DNA of 51,326 nt from Ruegeria marisrubri (GCF_001507595.1 NZ_LQBQ01000005.1:1-51326), one strand, 5' to 3'. Positions 18,568-28,467 are shown, counted from the stretch's first letter. The notes: generated from the letters alone by a model not told the origin. A program made the numbers and translations.

Positions 18568-19878
18568 TTATCTCAGCTTTTCAAGCAACTTGAGTGACGC
18601 GTACCCATCCGGCAGCAAACCTTCGGCGAGTTGATAGGCGCGCACGGCGTTCACGGTCAGAGGCCCGATCCGCCCGTCGATCTTCTGCGTGTCATAACCC
18701 GCCTGTGTCAGGCGCAGTTGCAACTCCTTGCGCTCGGTGAAGGTCAGCGCGCGGTCCCCGCGCGGCCAGTCCGCCTTGAACGGGCCGCGCCCGGCAAGCC
18801 GGTCGGCCAGATGACCAACGCCGATCACATAGGCATCCGCAGTATTGTAGCGTTCGAGAACCTCGAAATTGTCGAAGATCATCAGGGCCACGCCCTGCCC
18901 GCCCGCGGGCAGCAGAATCGAGGCCTTCCCATGGTCCGGCACCGGGTTGCCGGACATATCCTTGACGCCCAGCGCCGCCCATTCCGACGGCATCCGGGTC
19001 ACGTCGCGCCGGGCCGAGGCATAGTCGAAACCTTTGGGCAGCCGCACCTCGACGCCCCAGGGCTGGCCCCTGGTCCAGCCGAAGCCGGCCAGGTAGGCCG
19101 CCGTCGAGGCCAGCGCATCGGTCGGATCATCCGACCAGATGTCTCGCTTGCCGTCACCGGTGAAATCAATCGCATGTTCCAGATACGAGGTCGGCATGAA
19201 CTGGGTATGACCCATTGCGCCCGCCCAACTGCCCAGCATCCTGGCCGGCGATACGTCACCGGCCTGAAGAATCCGCAGGGCCGCGATCAACTGGGTCTCG
19301 AAGAACCGCGCCCGGCGTGCATCAAAGGCCAGTGTCGCCAGAGAGCGGATCGTGCTGTCGCTGCCGCGGAAGCTGCCATAGGCGCTTTCCAACCCCCAGA
19401 TCGCCACCACGATCTCTTTCTCGACACCGTATTTGGCCTCGATCTGCTCAAGCGTGCGCCGGTGCTTGTCCAGCGCCGCCTTGCCGTTCCTGATCCGGGC
19501 ATCCGAAACGGCAGTGTCGAGATATTCCCAGATCGTCTTGGTGAATTCCGACTGGTTGCGGTCCCGCTTCACGACCTCGGGGTCATAGCTCACGCCCTGA
19601 AACGCCCGCTCGAACGTGGTCGGAGAAATGCCCTGTTCCTGCGCCCGGTCCCTGAAGGCCCTGATCCAGGCCTCGAACCGCGCATTCGACCCCTGTGCCG
19701 CCACTTTCTGCTCCTCAGCCGAAGGGCGCAACACCGGCCTCATGGAAACGACCACGTCGGCCGAGGCCAACTGATACGCGCCCGCCTCGGCAGGCTCTGA
19801 TGACTGAAGATTCGTGTCTGCTGACACGCCTGTAGCCCAAATCACGGCGAGGACGGCGCCACTCACGCATGTTCGCAT
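18568..19878 (-). CDS. Lytic murein transglycosylase (MltB-like) with peptidoglycan-binding domain
   Basis: Secreted cell-wall enzyme, 436 aa, cutting the MurNAc-GlcNAc bond to leave 1,6-anhydro ends. A signal peptide covers about residues 1-20 (VSGAVLAVIWATGVSA). The catalytic SLT_2 domain spans about residues 65-355 with Glu164 in WGLESAYGSF. MLGSWAGAMGHTQFMPTSYL and YLAGFGWTRGQPWG follow, and the C-terminal 65 residues are a PG_binding_1 repeat (GRIGPLTVNAVRAYQ). I chose the start at 19878 because it puts the signal peptide at the N-terminus; the frame is open 114 bases further up. It lies downstream of rnr in the same direction. It lacks a lipobox, so it is probably a soluble periplasmic enzyme. 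Confidence 0.92.
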   Translation of the reverse strand: MRTCVSGAVLAVIWATGVSADTNLQSSEPAEAGAYQLASADVVVSMRPVLRPSAEEQKVAAQGSNARFEAWIRAFRDRAQEQGISPTTFERAFQGVSYDPEVVKRDRNQSEFTKTIWEYLDTAVSDARIRNGKAALDKHRRTLEQIEAKYGVEKEIVVAIWGLESAYGSFRGSDSTIRSLATLAFDARRARFFETQLIAALRILQAGDVSPARMLGSWAGAMGHTQFMPTSYLEHAIDFTGDGKRDIWSDDPTDALASTAAYLAGFGWTRGQPWGVEVRLPKGFDYASARRDVTRMPSEWAALGVKDMSGNPVPDHGKASILLPAGGQGVALMIFDNFEVLERYNTADAYVIGVGHLADRLAGRGPFKADWPRGDRALTFTERKELQLRLTQAGYDTQKIDGRIGPLTVNAVRAYQLAEGLLPDGYASLKLLEKLR

Positions 19879-19988
19879 TCCGGGTTTCCCGATTGTCTGC
19901 TCGGCCCCAGAATAGCGCAGATGCGCTTGATCACAAAGCGGGCCGGGTACGGACTCGCGGTCTTTCGCCGCCCGCCGTGCCCAAAGCG

Positions 19989-22247
19989 TCACCGCTGGCG
20001 GCGCTTGCGTTCGACCTTGCGCTTGATCTTGGCCTTCTTGCGCTTGGTGCTGGCGGCCTTGCGCCTTGGCCCGCGGCCACCGGAGGAACGACCGCGCGGC
20101 AGGGCCTGATCCTCGATCGACAGCAGCTCCAGTTCGAGCCCCCCGGTGACCGGCGCGGCCTCGGTCAGGCGCACGGTCACGCGCTGGCCGATCGAGATCA
20201 GAAGCCCGGTATCCGAGCCCATCAGGGTTCCGGCCTCGCGGTCGAAATGGAAGAATTCGCGCCCCAGCGACCGAACCGGCACCAAACCGTCGGCGCCGGT
20301 TTCATCCAGCTTCACGAAGGCGCCGAAACGGGCGATGCCACTGATGCGGCCGGTGAACTCGTTGCCGACGCGTTCGCTCAGATAGGCCGCCAGATAGCGA
20401 TCCACCGTATCGCGTTCGGCCATCATCGAGCGCCGCTCGGTGTCCGAGATATGGTTCGCGGTCTCTTCCAGCCGCTCGATCTCATCGGCGGTCAGGCCGT
20501 CCTTGCCCCAACCGTGGGCCGAGATCAGCGCCCGGTGCACGATCAGGTCGGCATAGCGCCGGATCGGCGAGGTGAAATGGGCATAGTTGCGCAGCGCCAA
20601 CCCGAAATGGCCGAAATTCTCGGGGCTGTAATAGGCCTGCGCCATCGACCGCAGCGTGCTGAGATTGATCAGCTCGGCATCCTCGGTGCCTGCCGCCGCG
20701 TTCAGCAGCGCGTTCAGGTGCCGGGTTTTCAGCACCTGCCCCTTGGCAAGGTTCAGCCCGGCCGCCTGCGCGGTTTCCCGCAGAGATTCGATCTTTTCCG
20801 GGGCCGGTTCTTCGTGAACCCGAAAGATCAGCGGGCTGCGTTTGGCGATCAGCGTCTCTGCTGCCGCGACATTGGCGAGGATCATGAATTCCTCGATCAG
20901 GCGATGCGCGTCCAGCCTTTCGCGGAAGGCGACGCTTTCCACATGTCCGTCATCGCTCAGAACGATCTTGCGTTCGGGCAGGTCCAGATCCAGCGGCTGC
21001 CGCGCCTCGCGCGCCTTTTTCAGGGCCCCGTAGGCGGCGTAAAGCGGCTTGAGCACATCCTCGAGCAACGGGCCGGTGCGGTCGTTCGGGTGACCGTCGA
21101 TCGCCTGCTGAACCTCGGCATAGTTCAGAGAGGCCGCCGACCGCATCAGCCCCCGCACGAAGCGATGGCCGATCTTGTTGCCGTCTGCGTCGATCTGCAT
21201 CCGCACCGCGATGCAGGCGCGCGGAACGCCCTCGTGCAACGAGCACAGATCGCCAGACAGACGGTCGGGCAGCATCGGCACCACGCGGTCGGGGAAATAG
21301 GTCGAGTTGCCCCGCTTGCGCGCCTCGCGATCCAGCGCCGTGCCGGGGCGCACATAGGCGGCGACGTCGGCAATCGCGACCCAGATCACATGGCCGCCGG
21401 GGTTCTTGGGATCATCGTCGGCATGGGCATAGCAGGCATCGTCATGGTCGCGCGCATCCGACGGATCGATGGTCAGCAGGGGCAGATCGCGCAGATCCTC
21501 GCGCCCGGCAAGGCCCAGAGGTTTTGCCTTGTCGGCCTCGGCGATGACCTCTTCGGGAAACTCGTCCGGGATACCGTGCTGATGAATGGCGATCAGCGAA
21601 ACCGCCTTGGGCGCGGATGGATCGCCCAGACGCTCGACGATACGGGCACGCGGCAGGCCCATATGGTTCTTCGGCCCCGACTGCTCGGCCTCGACCAACT
21701 CGCCGTCCTTCGCCCCAAGGGTCGCCCCATCGGGCACCAGCCACTCCAGGTTGGCGGATTTGTCGATCGGCACGACCCGGCCGCCTTCGGCCCCCTTGCG
21801 GAAGATGCCGACGACGCGGCGCTGGCTTTTGGCGATGCGCCGGATCAGCCGGGCCTCGTAGTTGTGATCCTCTTCATGCACCAGCGTCAGCCGGGCGAGA
21901 ATACGATCCCCCTCGCCCAGCGCGGGATCGCTGGCGCGCGGAAGAACAAGAATGATGGGCTCGACCCCCTCGCCGTGCCACTCCAGCGGGCGGGCGAAAA
22001 GATCGCCGTCGGCATTGGGTGCCTTGACCTGCAGAACACTGACCGGCGGCAGGCGGTCGGGGTCGTGATAGCTGCGCCTGCGTTTCGCCAGATGCCCCTC
22101 GGCCTCGAGCTCCTTGAGGATTCGCTTGAGGTCGATCCGGTCTGCGCCCTTGATGCCAAAGGCCTTGGCAATGTCGCGCTTGGAGGTAAGGGTCGGATGC
22201 GCCGAGATCCATTCGAGGATCTCCTGCTTGGTCGGAATGCGTGTCAT
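19989..22247 (-). CDS. rnr: Ribonuclease R
   Basis: A 3'-5' exoribonuclease that degrades structured RNA, 752 aa. There is a short winged-helix start (MTRIPTKQEILEWISAHPT), a cold-shock/OB region at about residues 65-230, the RNB catalytic domain at about 245-570, an S1 domain at about 620-705 (GRISGIARFGAFVKL) and a lysine/arginine-rich tail. The RNB metal site is visible in TIDPSDARDHDDACYA. The start at 22247 follows from the conserved N-terminus; the frame is open far upstream but overlaps the next gene. It is transcribed behind the DUF2064 gene with a 31-base gap, probably as part of a dapE-DUF2064-rnr unit. Confidence 0.96.
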   Translation of the reverse strand: MTRIPTKQEILEWISAHPTLTSKRDIAKAFGIKGADRIDLKRILKELEAEGHLAKRRRSYHDPDRLPPVSVLQVKAPNADGDLFARPLEWHGEGVEPIILVLPRASDPALGEGDRILARLTLVHEEDHNYEARLIRRIAKSQRRVVGIFRKGAEGGRVVPIDKSANLEWLVPDGATLGAKDGELVEAEQSGPKNHMGLPRARIVERLGDPSAPKAVSLIAIHQHGIPDEFPEEVIAEADKAKPLGLAGREDLRDLPLLTIDPSDARDHDDACYAHADDDPKNPGGHVIWVAIADVAAYVRPGTALDREARKRGNSTYFPDRVVPMLPDRLSGDLCSLHEGVPRACIAVRMQIDADGNKIGHRFVRGLMRSAASLNYAEVQQAIDGHPNDRTGPLLEDVLKPLYAAYGALKKAREARQPLDLDLPERKIVLSDDGHVESVAFRERLDAHRLIEEFMILANVAAAETLIAKRSPLIFRVHEEPAPEKIESLRETAQAAGLNLAKGQVLKTRHLNALLNAAAGTEDAELINLSTLRSMAQAYYSPENFGHFGLALRNYAHFTSPIRRYADLIVHRALISAHGWGKDGLTADEIERLEETANHISDTERRSMMAERDTVDRYLAAYLSERVGNEFTGRISGIARFGAFVKLDETGADGLVPVRSLGREFFHFDREAGTLMGSDTGLLISIGQRVTVRLTEAAPVTGGLELELLSIEDQALPRGRSSGGRGPRRKAASTKRKKAKIKRKVERKRRQR

Positions 22248-22278
22248 GATTTTGCCGTAGCACGACCGCGAAGGCCCG

Positions 22279-22890
22279 TCATCGCAAAAGCGACGACATC
22301 GAGGATGGCGTGCGGGTCGCCGCCAGATCGGACAGGCTGTCCACGTCGCGCAACAGGTCCACGGTGGCCACGCGCCTGCCCGCAACCGAGGCCAGCGTAT
22401 CGGCCAAGGCATGTTCGGTGGACCAGCGCACGCCCTGAAACAGCCCCTTGGGCAGAACATGGCGGCCCTGTGCGCCGACCAGCCAATAGCCCCCGTCCTC
22501 TGCCGGACCAAATACCATCTCGGCGCGCCCAAGCGCCGCAAAAGCTCGCGCCACATGGGCGGAAGTGACCCCGGGAATGTCCGCGCCGATCAGGCAGACC
22601 CGGCCTTTCGGCACCGACCGCAAGACCCGGCCCATACGCCGCCCCAGATCGCCGCGCCCCTGGGCGATCCGTGGCAGGTCAGCGGGCCAGACGCGACTCG
22701 TCGTCCCCTCGCGGTCGGGTGACACCGCCAGCACGATCTGCCAGCGCGGATCGCGCAGACGCCGGATCAGGGCACGGGTCTGGTGCCGGAACCACCAGGC
22801 GGCACCCACATGACCGATATCGCGCCCCAGCCGTGTCTTGACCCGGCCCGGGCGCGGTTCCTTGACCATGATGATCAGGGTGCGACGCAT
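22279..22890 (-). CDS. DUF2064/TIGR04282 glycosyltransferase-like protein
   Basis: A 203-aa nucleotidyltransferase-fold protein of the DUF2064 family (CofC/GT-A-like). It starts LIIMVKEPRPGRVKTRLG, the typical N-terminal nucleotide-binding signature. CLIGADIPGVTSAHVARAF contains the acidic pair expected to bind metal, and FGPAEDGGYWLVG follows. Members are often annotated as glycosyltransferases, but their reaction is unproven in most bacteria. It lies 3 bases behind dapE in the same direction, so it is co-transcribed, and rnr follows 31 bases on. The C-terminus is slightly basic and short. Confidence 0.85.
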   Translation of the reverse strand: MRRTLIIMVKEPRPGRVKTRLGRDIGHVGAAWWFRHQTRALIRRLRDPRWQIVLAVSPDREGTTSRVWPADLPRIAQGRGDLGRRMGRVLRSVPKGRVCLIGADIPGVTSAHVARAFAALGRAEMVFGPAEDGGYWLVGAQGRHVLPKGLFQGVRWSTEHALADTLASVAGRRVATVDLLRDVDSLSDLAATRTPSSMSSLLR

Positions 22891-22893
22891 GGA

Positions 22894-24033
22894 TCAGGCG
22901 AAAAAGTCCCGCAGGATCCGGCCGTAGATCGCCTTGAGCTGGTGGATCTGCTCGACCGGCACGCACTCGTCCACCTGATGCATGGTGCGGCCCACCAGCC
23001 CGAACTCCACGACCGGGCAATGGTCCTTGATGAACCGCGCATCCGAGGTACCTCCGGTCGTCGACAGCTCGGGCGTCACGCCGGTTTCGGCGGCGACTGC
23101 GCTTGCGACCAGATCGGACAGCGGACCCGGCGGCGTCAGAAAGCTCTCGCCGGACACCTTGACCTTCATCTCGATCGCGACGCCGAACTCCTCGGCCACC
23201 CGGTCGGCTTCGGCCTGCAGCCACTCGGTCAGGCTGGCGCCGGAATGCAGGTCGTTGAACCGGATGTTCACCGCGCCCGAGCATTGGGCGGGGATGACGT
23301 TCGTTGCCGGATTGCCGGTGTCGATGGTCACCACCGCAAGGGTCGAAGCATCGAAATGTTCCGACCCCTTGTCCAGCTCATGGCTTGCCAGCCGGTCCAT
23401 CAGCCGTGCCATTGCTGGCAGCGGGTTCCTGGCGCGGTGCGGATAGGCCGAGTGTCCCTGCACGCCGGTCACGGTAAACCACGCGGACATCGAGCCGCGC
23501 CGGCCGATCTTCATCATCTCGCCCATGGTGTTCGGGCAGGTCGGCTCTCCTACCAGGCAGACCGACATGCGTTCACCGGCCTGCTCCATGTAGTCGAGCA
23601 GGGCCGTCGTGCCGTCGATCGCGTCGCCCTCCTCGTCGCCGGTGATGGCAAGGATCACGGCACCATCGGGCGGCGTCTCGCGCACGAAATCCACGGCGGC
23701 GGCGGCAAAGGCCGCGACCCCCGACTTCATGTCAGTCGCTCCCCGGCCATAGAGGACGCCATCGCGGATTTCGGCCCCGAAGGGCGCAACCGTCCATGCC
23801 GCCTCGTCACCGACCGGAACGACGTCGGTATGCCCGTTGAAACCGAAGCTGCGCGCGTGGCCCTTGGCCCCCCAGCGCGCGAACAGGTTGCTGACCTCGC
23901 CGCGATCCACGCGGACGCATTCGAACCCCGCCTCAGACAACAGCTTTTCCAACAGGATCAGCGCGCCGCCTTCTTCCGGCGTCACCGAGGGGCAACGGAT
24001 CAGGTCGGCGGTCAGTTGGGCGGCGTCGGTCAT
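22894..24033 (-). CDS. dapE: Succinyl-diaminopimelate desuccinylase
   Basis: M20 metallopeptidase-fold enzyme, 379 aa. It removes succinate from N-succinyl-LL-diaminopimelate in the lysine and peptidoglycan precursor pathway. Metal-binding motifs are [12 protein letters not shown] (about residue 66), [10 protein letters not shown], the catalytic [10 protein letters not shown] (about residue 131), and [10 protein letters not shown] near the C-terminus. Residues 175-290 form the dimerisation lid. The start at 24033 is preceded by GACGGAAC and gives the conserved N-terminus [19 protein letters not shown]. The previous pathway enzyme dapD lies about 1.1 kb away on the same strand, with a small gene and a cupin gene between. 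Confidence 0.96.
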   Translation of the reverse strand: MTDAAQLTADLIRCPSVTPEEGGALILLEKLLSEAGFECVRVDRGEVSNLFARWGAKGHARSFGFNGHTDVVPVGDEAAWTVAPFGAEIRDGVLYGRGATDMKSGVAAFAAAAVDFVRETPPDGAVILAITGDEEGDAIDGTTALLDYMEQAGERMSVCLVGEPTCPNTMGEMMKIGRRGSMSAWFTVTGVQGHSAYPHRARNPLPAMARLMDRLASHELDKGSEHFDASTLAVVTIDTGNPATNVIPAQCSGAVNIRFNDLHSGASLTEWLQAEADRVAEEFGVAIEMKVKVSGESFLTPPGPLSDLVASAVAAETGVTPELSTTGGTSDARFIKDHCPVVEFGLVGRTMHQVDECVPVEQIHQLKAIYGRILRDFFA

Positions 24034-24181
24034 TGTTCCGTCTCTTTCGTTCCGGTGCGATTGGCTGCGCACAGATTCATGGAATTGCCGCGAATGCCAA
24101 CCCCGCGAAGGAAAAAACCTGGGCGACCTTGGGGGTGTTCTTCTTTCCGGCGCGAAACCCGGACACCTGCGCGACCGGGAT

Positions 24182-24526
24182 TCAGTCCTGGCGTTCGTCC
24201 CCGAAGAACGGGGTCATCTGGGCCACGATCACCGCGTTCTCCTCGAGCGCCCGCTGCATCAACGCGCGTTCTTCCTCGCTGATCTCGTGCCCTGCGGCCT
24301 CGCGCTCGGCCAACGTGCCGTAGCCGGTCACGTCCAGCGGCGCGGTGTCGGCCTGTTTCAGGATGGCCACCGTTTCGCGCACGGCCTCTGCCTCGTCCAC
24401 GCCGCTGGCATAGCACATCAGCGCCGCGCCGGTCGCGCCTTCGGGCAGTCCGTCGCCGTCCTTGCGACCGATCTGGACCAGCAGCGTATAGACCTGCTGG
24501 CGCGAGGGTTTTTTCTTCTTGTCCAT
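24182..24526 (-). CDS. Small hypothetical protein
   Basis: A 114-aa protein of unknown function starting [20 protein letters not shown], with a lysine-rich N-terminus and an acidic, helical remainder ([20 protein letters not shown]). It has no signal peptide or membrane segment. I prefer the ATG at 24526 to in-frame starts further up because the upstream residues look non-coding. It lies between dapD and dapE and points the same way. The helical pattern may support protein-protein contact, but there is no basis for a function. Confidence 0.7.
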   Translation of the reverse strand: MDKKKKPSRQQVYTLLVQIGRKDGDGLPEGATGAALMCYASGVDEAEAVRETVAILKQADTAPLDVTGYGTLAEREAAGHEISEEERALMQRALEENAVIVAQMTPFFGDERQD

Positions 24527-24671
24527 GGCGTCGCCATAAACCTGCGGCCCATCCCGGTCAACTGCATCCGCCTTCCGGCCAAAGCCAACCTTCGGTTCGA
24601 AATGCGAAGGATTGGGCATTTTCGGGAATCCGGTCTAACCTTTCCGCCCTGCTCAAGGATTGGAAACCGAA

Positions 24672-25037
24672 ATGAGATTTCAGAAATTGTTTGCCGACAC
24701 GGATGGAGAAAGCCGGTGGACGGACATTGACGTGAACCTTGTCGAGCGCAGCTTTGCCCCGCCCGCCCAGAAGATCGAGATTTCCGAACCGGAACCGGTG
24801 AAACGCATGATGTTTCTGAGGCTGCGCGCGGGTTGGGATGAGCCGATCCATCCGACTCCGGTGCGACAGCGACTGGTCTGCCTGTCCGGGGCAGTTCGGG
24901 TGACCGCCAGCGATGGTGAAGCCCGCGAGATCCGGAAGGGCGACGTCTGGCACATGGAGGACAAGACCGGCAAAGGCCACCATACCTGCGTCATCGGCGA
25001 CGAGGATTTCGAGGCGGTCATCGTTCAATTCGAATGA
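24672..25037 (+). CDS. Small cupin-fold protein
   Basis: A 121-aa single cupin domain. The beta-strand pattern runs from MMFLRLRAGWDEPIHPTPVR to LVCLSGAVRVTASDGEAREI and KGDVWHMEDKTGKGHHTCV, the usual two cupin motifs. Histidines in the second motif (HMED, GHH) could ligate a metal, while the first motif shows only HPTP, so metal binding is uncertain. AAGGA lies 12 bases upstream of the chosen ATG; a TTG four codons earlier is an alternative. It is alone on the plus strand between two minus-strand dap genes, and substrate is unknown. Confidence 0.75.
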   Translation: MRFQKLFADTDGESRWTDIDVNLVERSFAPPAQKIEISEPEPVKRMMFLRLRAGWDEPIHPTPVRQRLVCLSGAVRVTASDGEAREIRKGDVWHMEDKTGKGHHTCVIGDEDFEAVIVQFE

Positions 25038-25054
25038 CGATCCCATGAATGAAA

Positions 25055-25084
25055 AAGGCCGCGGGCGATTGCCCCCGCGGCCTT
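25055..25084. terminator. Bidirectional terminator between cupin gene and dapD
   Basis: AAGGCCGCGGG and CCCGCGGCCTT form a perfect 11-bp stem with an 8-nt loop, with an A-run on the left and TTGAAATTT on the right. It can stop transcription from the cupin gene and from dapD, which converge here. Confidence 0.8.
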
Positions 25085-25108
25085 GAAATTTCTATGCCCA
25101 GACCCCGA

Positions 25109-25936
25109 TCAGTCGCGCAGCAGCTCGTTGATCCCGGTCTTGGAACGGGTTTTCTCATCGACCCGCTTCACGATCACCGCGCAATACAGGCTGATGCCGT
25201 TCTTCGAAGGCATCGAGCCCGAAACCACCACCGAATAGGGCGGCACCTCGCCATAGAAGACCTCGCCCGTTTCCCGATCGACGATCTTGGTCGATTTGCC
25301 GATATAGACGCCCATGCCCAGAACCGAGCCTTCGCGGATGATGCAGCCTTCGACCACCTCGGAGCGGGCACCAATGAAGCAGTTGTCCTCGATGATGGTC
25401 GGGCCGGCCTGCATGGGCTCCAGAACGCCGCCGATGCCGACGCCGCCCGACAGGTGGACGTTCTTGCCGATCTGCGCGCAGGACCCGACCGTGGCCCAGG
25501 TATCGACCATGGTGCCTTCGTCCACATAGGCGCCGAGGTTCACGAAGGACGGCATCAGCACCACGCCCGGCGCGATATAGGCCGACTTGCGCACCACGCA
25601 GTTGGGCACCGCGCGGAACCCGGCATCCCGCCACTGGCTTTCATCCCAGCCGGCGAACTTGCTGTCGACCTTGTCCCACCAGCCGCCACCCTGCGGGCCG
25701 CCCGACTGGATCTCCATGTCCTTGATGCGGAAGCCCAGCAGAACCGCCTTCTTGGCCCACTGGTTCACGTGCCAGTTGCCGTCGTCCATCTTTTCCGCCA
25801 CGCGCAGCGATCCGCTGTCCAGCGCGTTCAGCGTTTCCTCGATCGCGTCGCGCTGCTCCCCGGTGGTCGCGGGGGTGATGGTGTCGCGGACCTCCCAGGC
25901 GGCCTCGATGGCGGCTTCCAGTTGCGTGTCGGACAT
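25109..25936 (-). CDS. dapD: Tetrahydrodipicolinate N-succinyltransferase
   Basis: Transfers succinate from succinyl-CoA to tetrahydrodipicolinate, the step opening the succinylase branch of lysine/DAP synthesis; 275 aa, usual size. Residues 1-90 are helical. Residues 100-235 carry left-handed beta-helix hexapeptide repeats ([39 protein letters not shown]). The C-terminus is strand-rich ([12 protein letters not shown]). The start at 25936 gives [15 protein letters not shown] and is preceded by GGAGAAG. The partner dapE lies downstream on the same strand. Confidence 0.96.
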   Translation of the reverse strand: MSDTQLEAAIEAAWEVRDTITPATTGEQRDAIEETLNALDSGSLRVAEKMDDGNWHVNQWAKKAVLLGFRIKDMEIQSGGPQGGGWWDKVDSKFAGWDESQWRDAGFRAVPNCVVRKSAYIAPGVVLMPSFVNLGAYVDEGTMVDTWATVGSCAQIGKNVHLSGGVGIGGVLEPMQAGPTIIEDNCFIGARSEVVEGCIIREGSVLGMGVYIGKSTKIVDRETGEVFYGEVPPYSVVVSGSMPSKNGISLYCAVIVKRVDEKTRSKTGINELLRD

Positions 25937-26057
25937 GGGGCTTCTCCGTGGCTGAATCTCGTCGCGTTGGTTTCGCCTATATGCAAGCGGAGGCCAATGC
26001 GCAATGCGACGCAGATTCGACCCCAAGCGGCAGTTTCAACATTCGGGGGCGGCTGCC

Positions 26058-26975
26058 TCACCCGGCAAAGGGATCGGGGGCAATGTTGCCGCCACAGATC
26101 AGCACGGCGACCTTCTCACCCGGTTCCGGCCGGTATGCCCCGCACATCAAGGCCGCCAGCGCCGTCGCCCCGGCGGGCTCCACCAGCAGGCGACGCTCCT
26201 GCCAGAGCGCCCGTTGCGCGGTCGCGATCGCCTCGTCGGGCACCAGAACCGAGGTGATCCCCTGCGCCAGGCCAAAACAGATCTCGCCGATGCGCCGCGC
26301 ACCAAGCGCATTGGCGGCGATCCCCGAAACCTGCACATCGACGGGTGCGCCGGCGCGCAGGGCCGCGTTCAGCGCGCAGGAGGTTTCCGGCTCGACCGCG
26401 ACCACCTTGCGCGCGCCCTGCAACCACGCCAATGCCCCGGCGATCAGCCCCCCGCCGCCGACCGCGATCAGAACCGTATCGGCCTGCAGCCCTTGTGCCT
26501 CCCACTCGGCGAAACAGGTGCCCTGCCCGGCAACGGTCGCCGGCGCGTCATAGGCGTGGATCTGCATTGCGCCTGTCGCGGCTTCGTGCGCGCGCGCCTG
26601 CTGCAACGCATTGGCATATTCGCCGGGCACGACGGTAAGGTCGGCGCCGATGCCCTCGATCAAGGCAATCTTCGAGGGACCGGCCATCTCGGGCACGAAA
26701 ATCTTGGCCGGAAGCCCGAGCGCCCGTGCCGCAAAGGCCGCCGCCGCCCCGTGATTCCCGCCCGAGGCCGCCACGACACCCGCGGACGGAACATCGCAGC
26801 TCAGCAGGGTGTTGAACGCGCCCCGCGCCTTGAAGCTGCCTGTGTGCTGCATGTGCTCCAGCTTCATCTCCAATGGGAAATCCAGCCCGAAACCACGGGT
26901 TTCTATCACCGGCGTCACCTGCACGTGACCTTTGATGCGCTCGGCTGCCGCCGCAATCTCCGACTTCCAATTCAT
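26058..26975 (-). CDS. Threonine/serine dehydratase-like PLP enzyme
   Basis: Fold-type II PLP enzyme, 305 aa, related to catabolic threonine/serine dehydratase and serine racemase. The PLP lysine is in HTGSFKARGAF (residue 49 region), the phosphate-binding loop is GGGGLIAGA, and ASGGNHGAAAAFAA contacts the substrate carboxylate. It lacks the C-terminal ACT-like regulatory domain of biosynthetic IlvA, so it is a short catabolic type. It probably deaminates threonine or serine to a 2-keto acid. The sequence cannot decide between dehydratase and racemase activity. It lies upstream of dapD on the minus strand, separated by 121 bases. Confidence 0.85.
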   Translation of the reverse strand: MNWKSEIAAAAERIKGHVQVTPVIETRGFGLDFPLEMKLEHMQHTGSFKARGAFNTLLSCDVPSAGVVAASGGNHGAAAAFAARALGLPAKIFVPEMAGPSKIALIEGIGADLTVVPGEYANALQQARAHEAATGAMQIHAYDAPATVAGQGTCFAEWEAQGLQADTVLIAVGGGGLIAGALAWLQGARKVVAVEPETSCALNAALRAGAPVDVQVSGIAANALGARRIGEICFGLAQGITSVLVPDEAIATAQRALWQERRLLVEPAGATALAALMCGAYRPEPGEKVAVLICGGNIAPDPFAG

Positions 26976-27054
26976 TCTCGACTTCCCGTCTCTGGCGCTC
27001 CGCTCGTGAACCCTATAGCTGTTGAGAAAACACGCAAGCAGGGATCACCCAGCA

Positions 27055-27897
27055 ATGAGAGAAGACCGACCCAGCCCGTTCCGGGATGCCCAGACAGACC
27101 GTTCGACAGCGCAGGAAGTTCCCGAAACCCCGCAGACCAGATCCCCGTCCTACAAGCTGGCCTTCGCGGACCAGGAGTTCCTGCTGCGCGACGAGTTGCG
27201 CCCGGTGCGCCTGCAGCTGGAATTGCTCAAGCCCGAGATGCTGATGGCCGAGCGCGAGATCACCTCGACCATCGTCATGTTCGGCGGCGCCCGTATCCCG
27301 GAGCCCTCGCAAAGGCACCGGGCCCGCACGCAGACGCTGGCGGACCTGTCACGCTACTACGACGAGGCCCGCGAGTTCGCCCGGCTGATGACCAACAAGT
27401 CCAAGGAAAGCGGCTGCCGGGAAAACGTGATCGTCACCGGCGGCGGTCCCGGCGTCATGGAGGCGGGAAACCGCGGCGCGCACGAGGCGGGGGGATGTTC
27501 GATCGGCCTCAACATCGTGCTGCCGCACGAACAGGCGCCCAACCTGTTCGTGACCCCGGAACTCAGCTTCAACTTCCACTATTTCGCCATCCGCAAGATG
27601 CATTTCCTGATGCGCGCCCGCGCCATCACCATCTTTCCCGGCGGCTTCGGAACGATGGACGAGATGTTCGAATCGCTGACCCTGATCCAGACCGGCCGGA
27701 TGCATCGGGTGCCGTTTCTGCTGTTTGGCCGAGAGTTCTGGGACTCCATCATAAACTGGCAGGCATTGGCGGATGCGGGCACCATTTCCAAAGAGGATCT
27801 GGACCTGTTCCGTTTCGTGGATACTGCCCAGGAAGCGGTGCACATCATCGAAAACTGGGAGCCGGCTCCGCCGCGTGACGAGATTCCGGGGAGATGA
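27055..27897 (+). CDS. LOG family protein (TIGR00730)
   Basis: A 280-aa Rossmann-fold protein of the lysine decarboxylase-like/LOG family, whose tested members release ribose 5-phosphate from nucleoside monophosphates. The diagnostic motifs are GGGPGVMEAGNRGA and PGGFGTMDEMFE. The first 70 residues are a charged extension absent from short LOG proteins, as in the longer bacterial group. The ATG at 27055 gives MREDRPSPF and follows AGGGATC; an upstream TTG adds 11 residues. The physiological substrate is unknown, and calling it a lysine decarboxylase would be wrong. A small conserved gene follows 48 bases downstream. Confidence 0.88.
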   Translation: MREDRPSPFRDAQTDRSTAQEVPETPQTRSPSYKLAFADQEFLLRDELRPVRLQLELLKPEMLMAEREITSTIVMFGGARIPEPSQRHRARTQTLADLSRYYDEAREFARLMTNKSKESGCRENVIVTGGGPGVMEAGNRGAHEAGGCSIGLNIVLPHEQAPNLFVTPELSFNFHYFAIRKMHFLMRARAITIFPGGFGTMDEMFESLTLIQTGRMHRVPFLLFGREFWDSIINWQALADAGTISKEDLDLFRFVDTAQEAVHIIENWEPAPPRDEIPGR

Positions 27898-27945
27898 GGC
27901 GATTCGTGCTACACTGAGCCCCGACCACATCCAAGGGAGGGGCGC

Positions 27946-28233
27946 ATGGCGTACGTAACGGTTTCCAACTGGACCTATGACGACAGCCTGAACGAGGCGG
28001 CTCTGATTGAAACGGCCAAGGAGAAACTGAACCAGCTCAAGGCCATGGGTGCCACCAATGGCTATCTGGTTCGGGTCAGCCCCTCGGAGGGCCTGATCGT
28101 CATGGTCTACCCCGACGAAGGATCGTGGAACCGCGTCCGCGAGTCGGTGCAGCATATGCGCAAGGATACGAGTCCCGCCGAGGGCGGCGTGTTCACCGGC
28201 GCGATGAGCGGCCCTGCCATCGTGTCGGTCTGA
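27946..28233 (+). CDS. Conserved small protein
   Basis: A 95-aa protein (MAYVTVSNWTYDDSLNEAAL) with alternating strand and helix pattern. It is reminiscent of a dimeric alpha/beta-barrel (antibiotic-monooxygenase-like) fold: a beta start, a helix with ETAKEKLNQLKAMGA, then strands YLVRVSP and LIVMVYPDEGSW and a second helix. It has no signal peptide. A strong GGGAGGGG precedes the ATG. Similarity to ABM-type proteins is my structural guess; no catalytic residues are evident. Confidence 0.75.
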   Translation: MAYVTVSNWTYDDSLNEAALIETAKEKLNQLKAMGATNGYLVRVSPSEGLIVMVYPDEGSWNRVRESVQHMRKDTSPAEGGVFTGAMSGPAIVSV

Positions 28234-28257
28234 ACAGCAGATCAAGCCCCTCGCGGG

Positions 28258-28467
28258 TCAGTCCAGGTGGGTCGGCAGAACACCGAGTTCGTGGCCTTGG
28301 GGCAGCTTGGTTACGATCCGCGCGCCTTTCACGTCCTTGATCGCATAGCCATAGCCGGCCAGCCGGAATTTCCACTCGCGGTCGCTCAGGGACTTGTCCC
28401 GCTCTCTTTGCAGCAGGTCCAGAACGCCTGCCTCGATCCCGCTCCCTCCGATATCAGCATGTGCCAT
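28258..28467 (-). CDS. Small conserved hypothetical protein
   Basis: A 69-aa soluble protein starting MAHADIGGSGIEAGVLDLLQ. It has a helical N-terminal half (LQRERDKSLSDREWKFRLAG) and a strand-rich end (YGYAIKDVKGARIVTKLPQG). AAGGAGAA eight bases upstream of the ATG supports real translation. It converges with the preceding plus-strand gene. No function is recognised. Confidence 0.7.
   Translation of the reverse strand: MAHADIGGSGIEAGVLDLLQRERDKSLSDREWKFRLAGYGYAIKDVKGARIVTKLPQGHELGVLPTHLD

Noticed and set aside
19869..22568. An 899-codon open frame antisense to rnr on the plus strand
   Set aside because: It mirrors the GC-rich codon third positions of the rnr gene, has no start signal or recognisable content, and rnr itself is complete.
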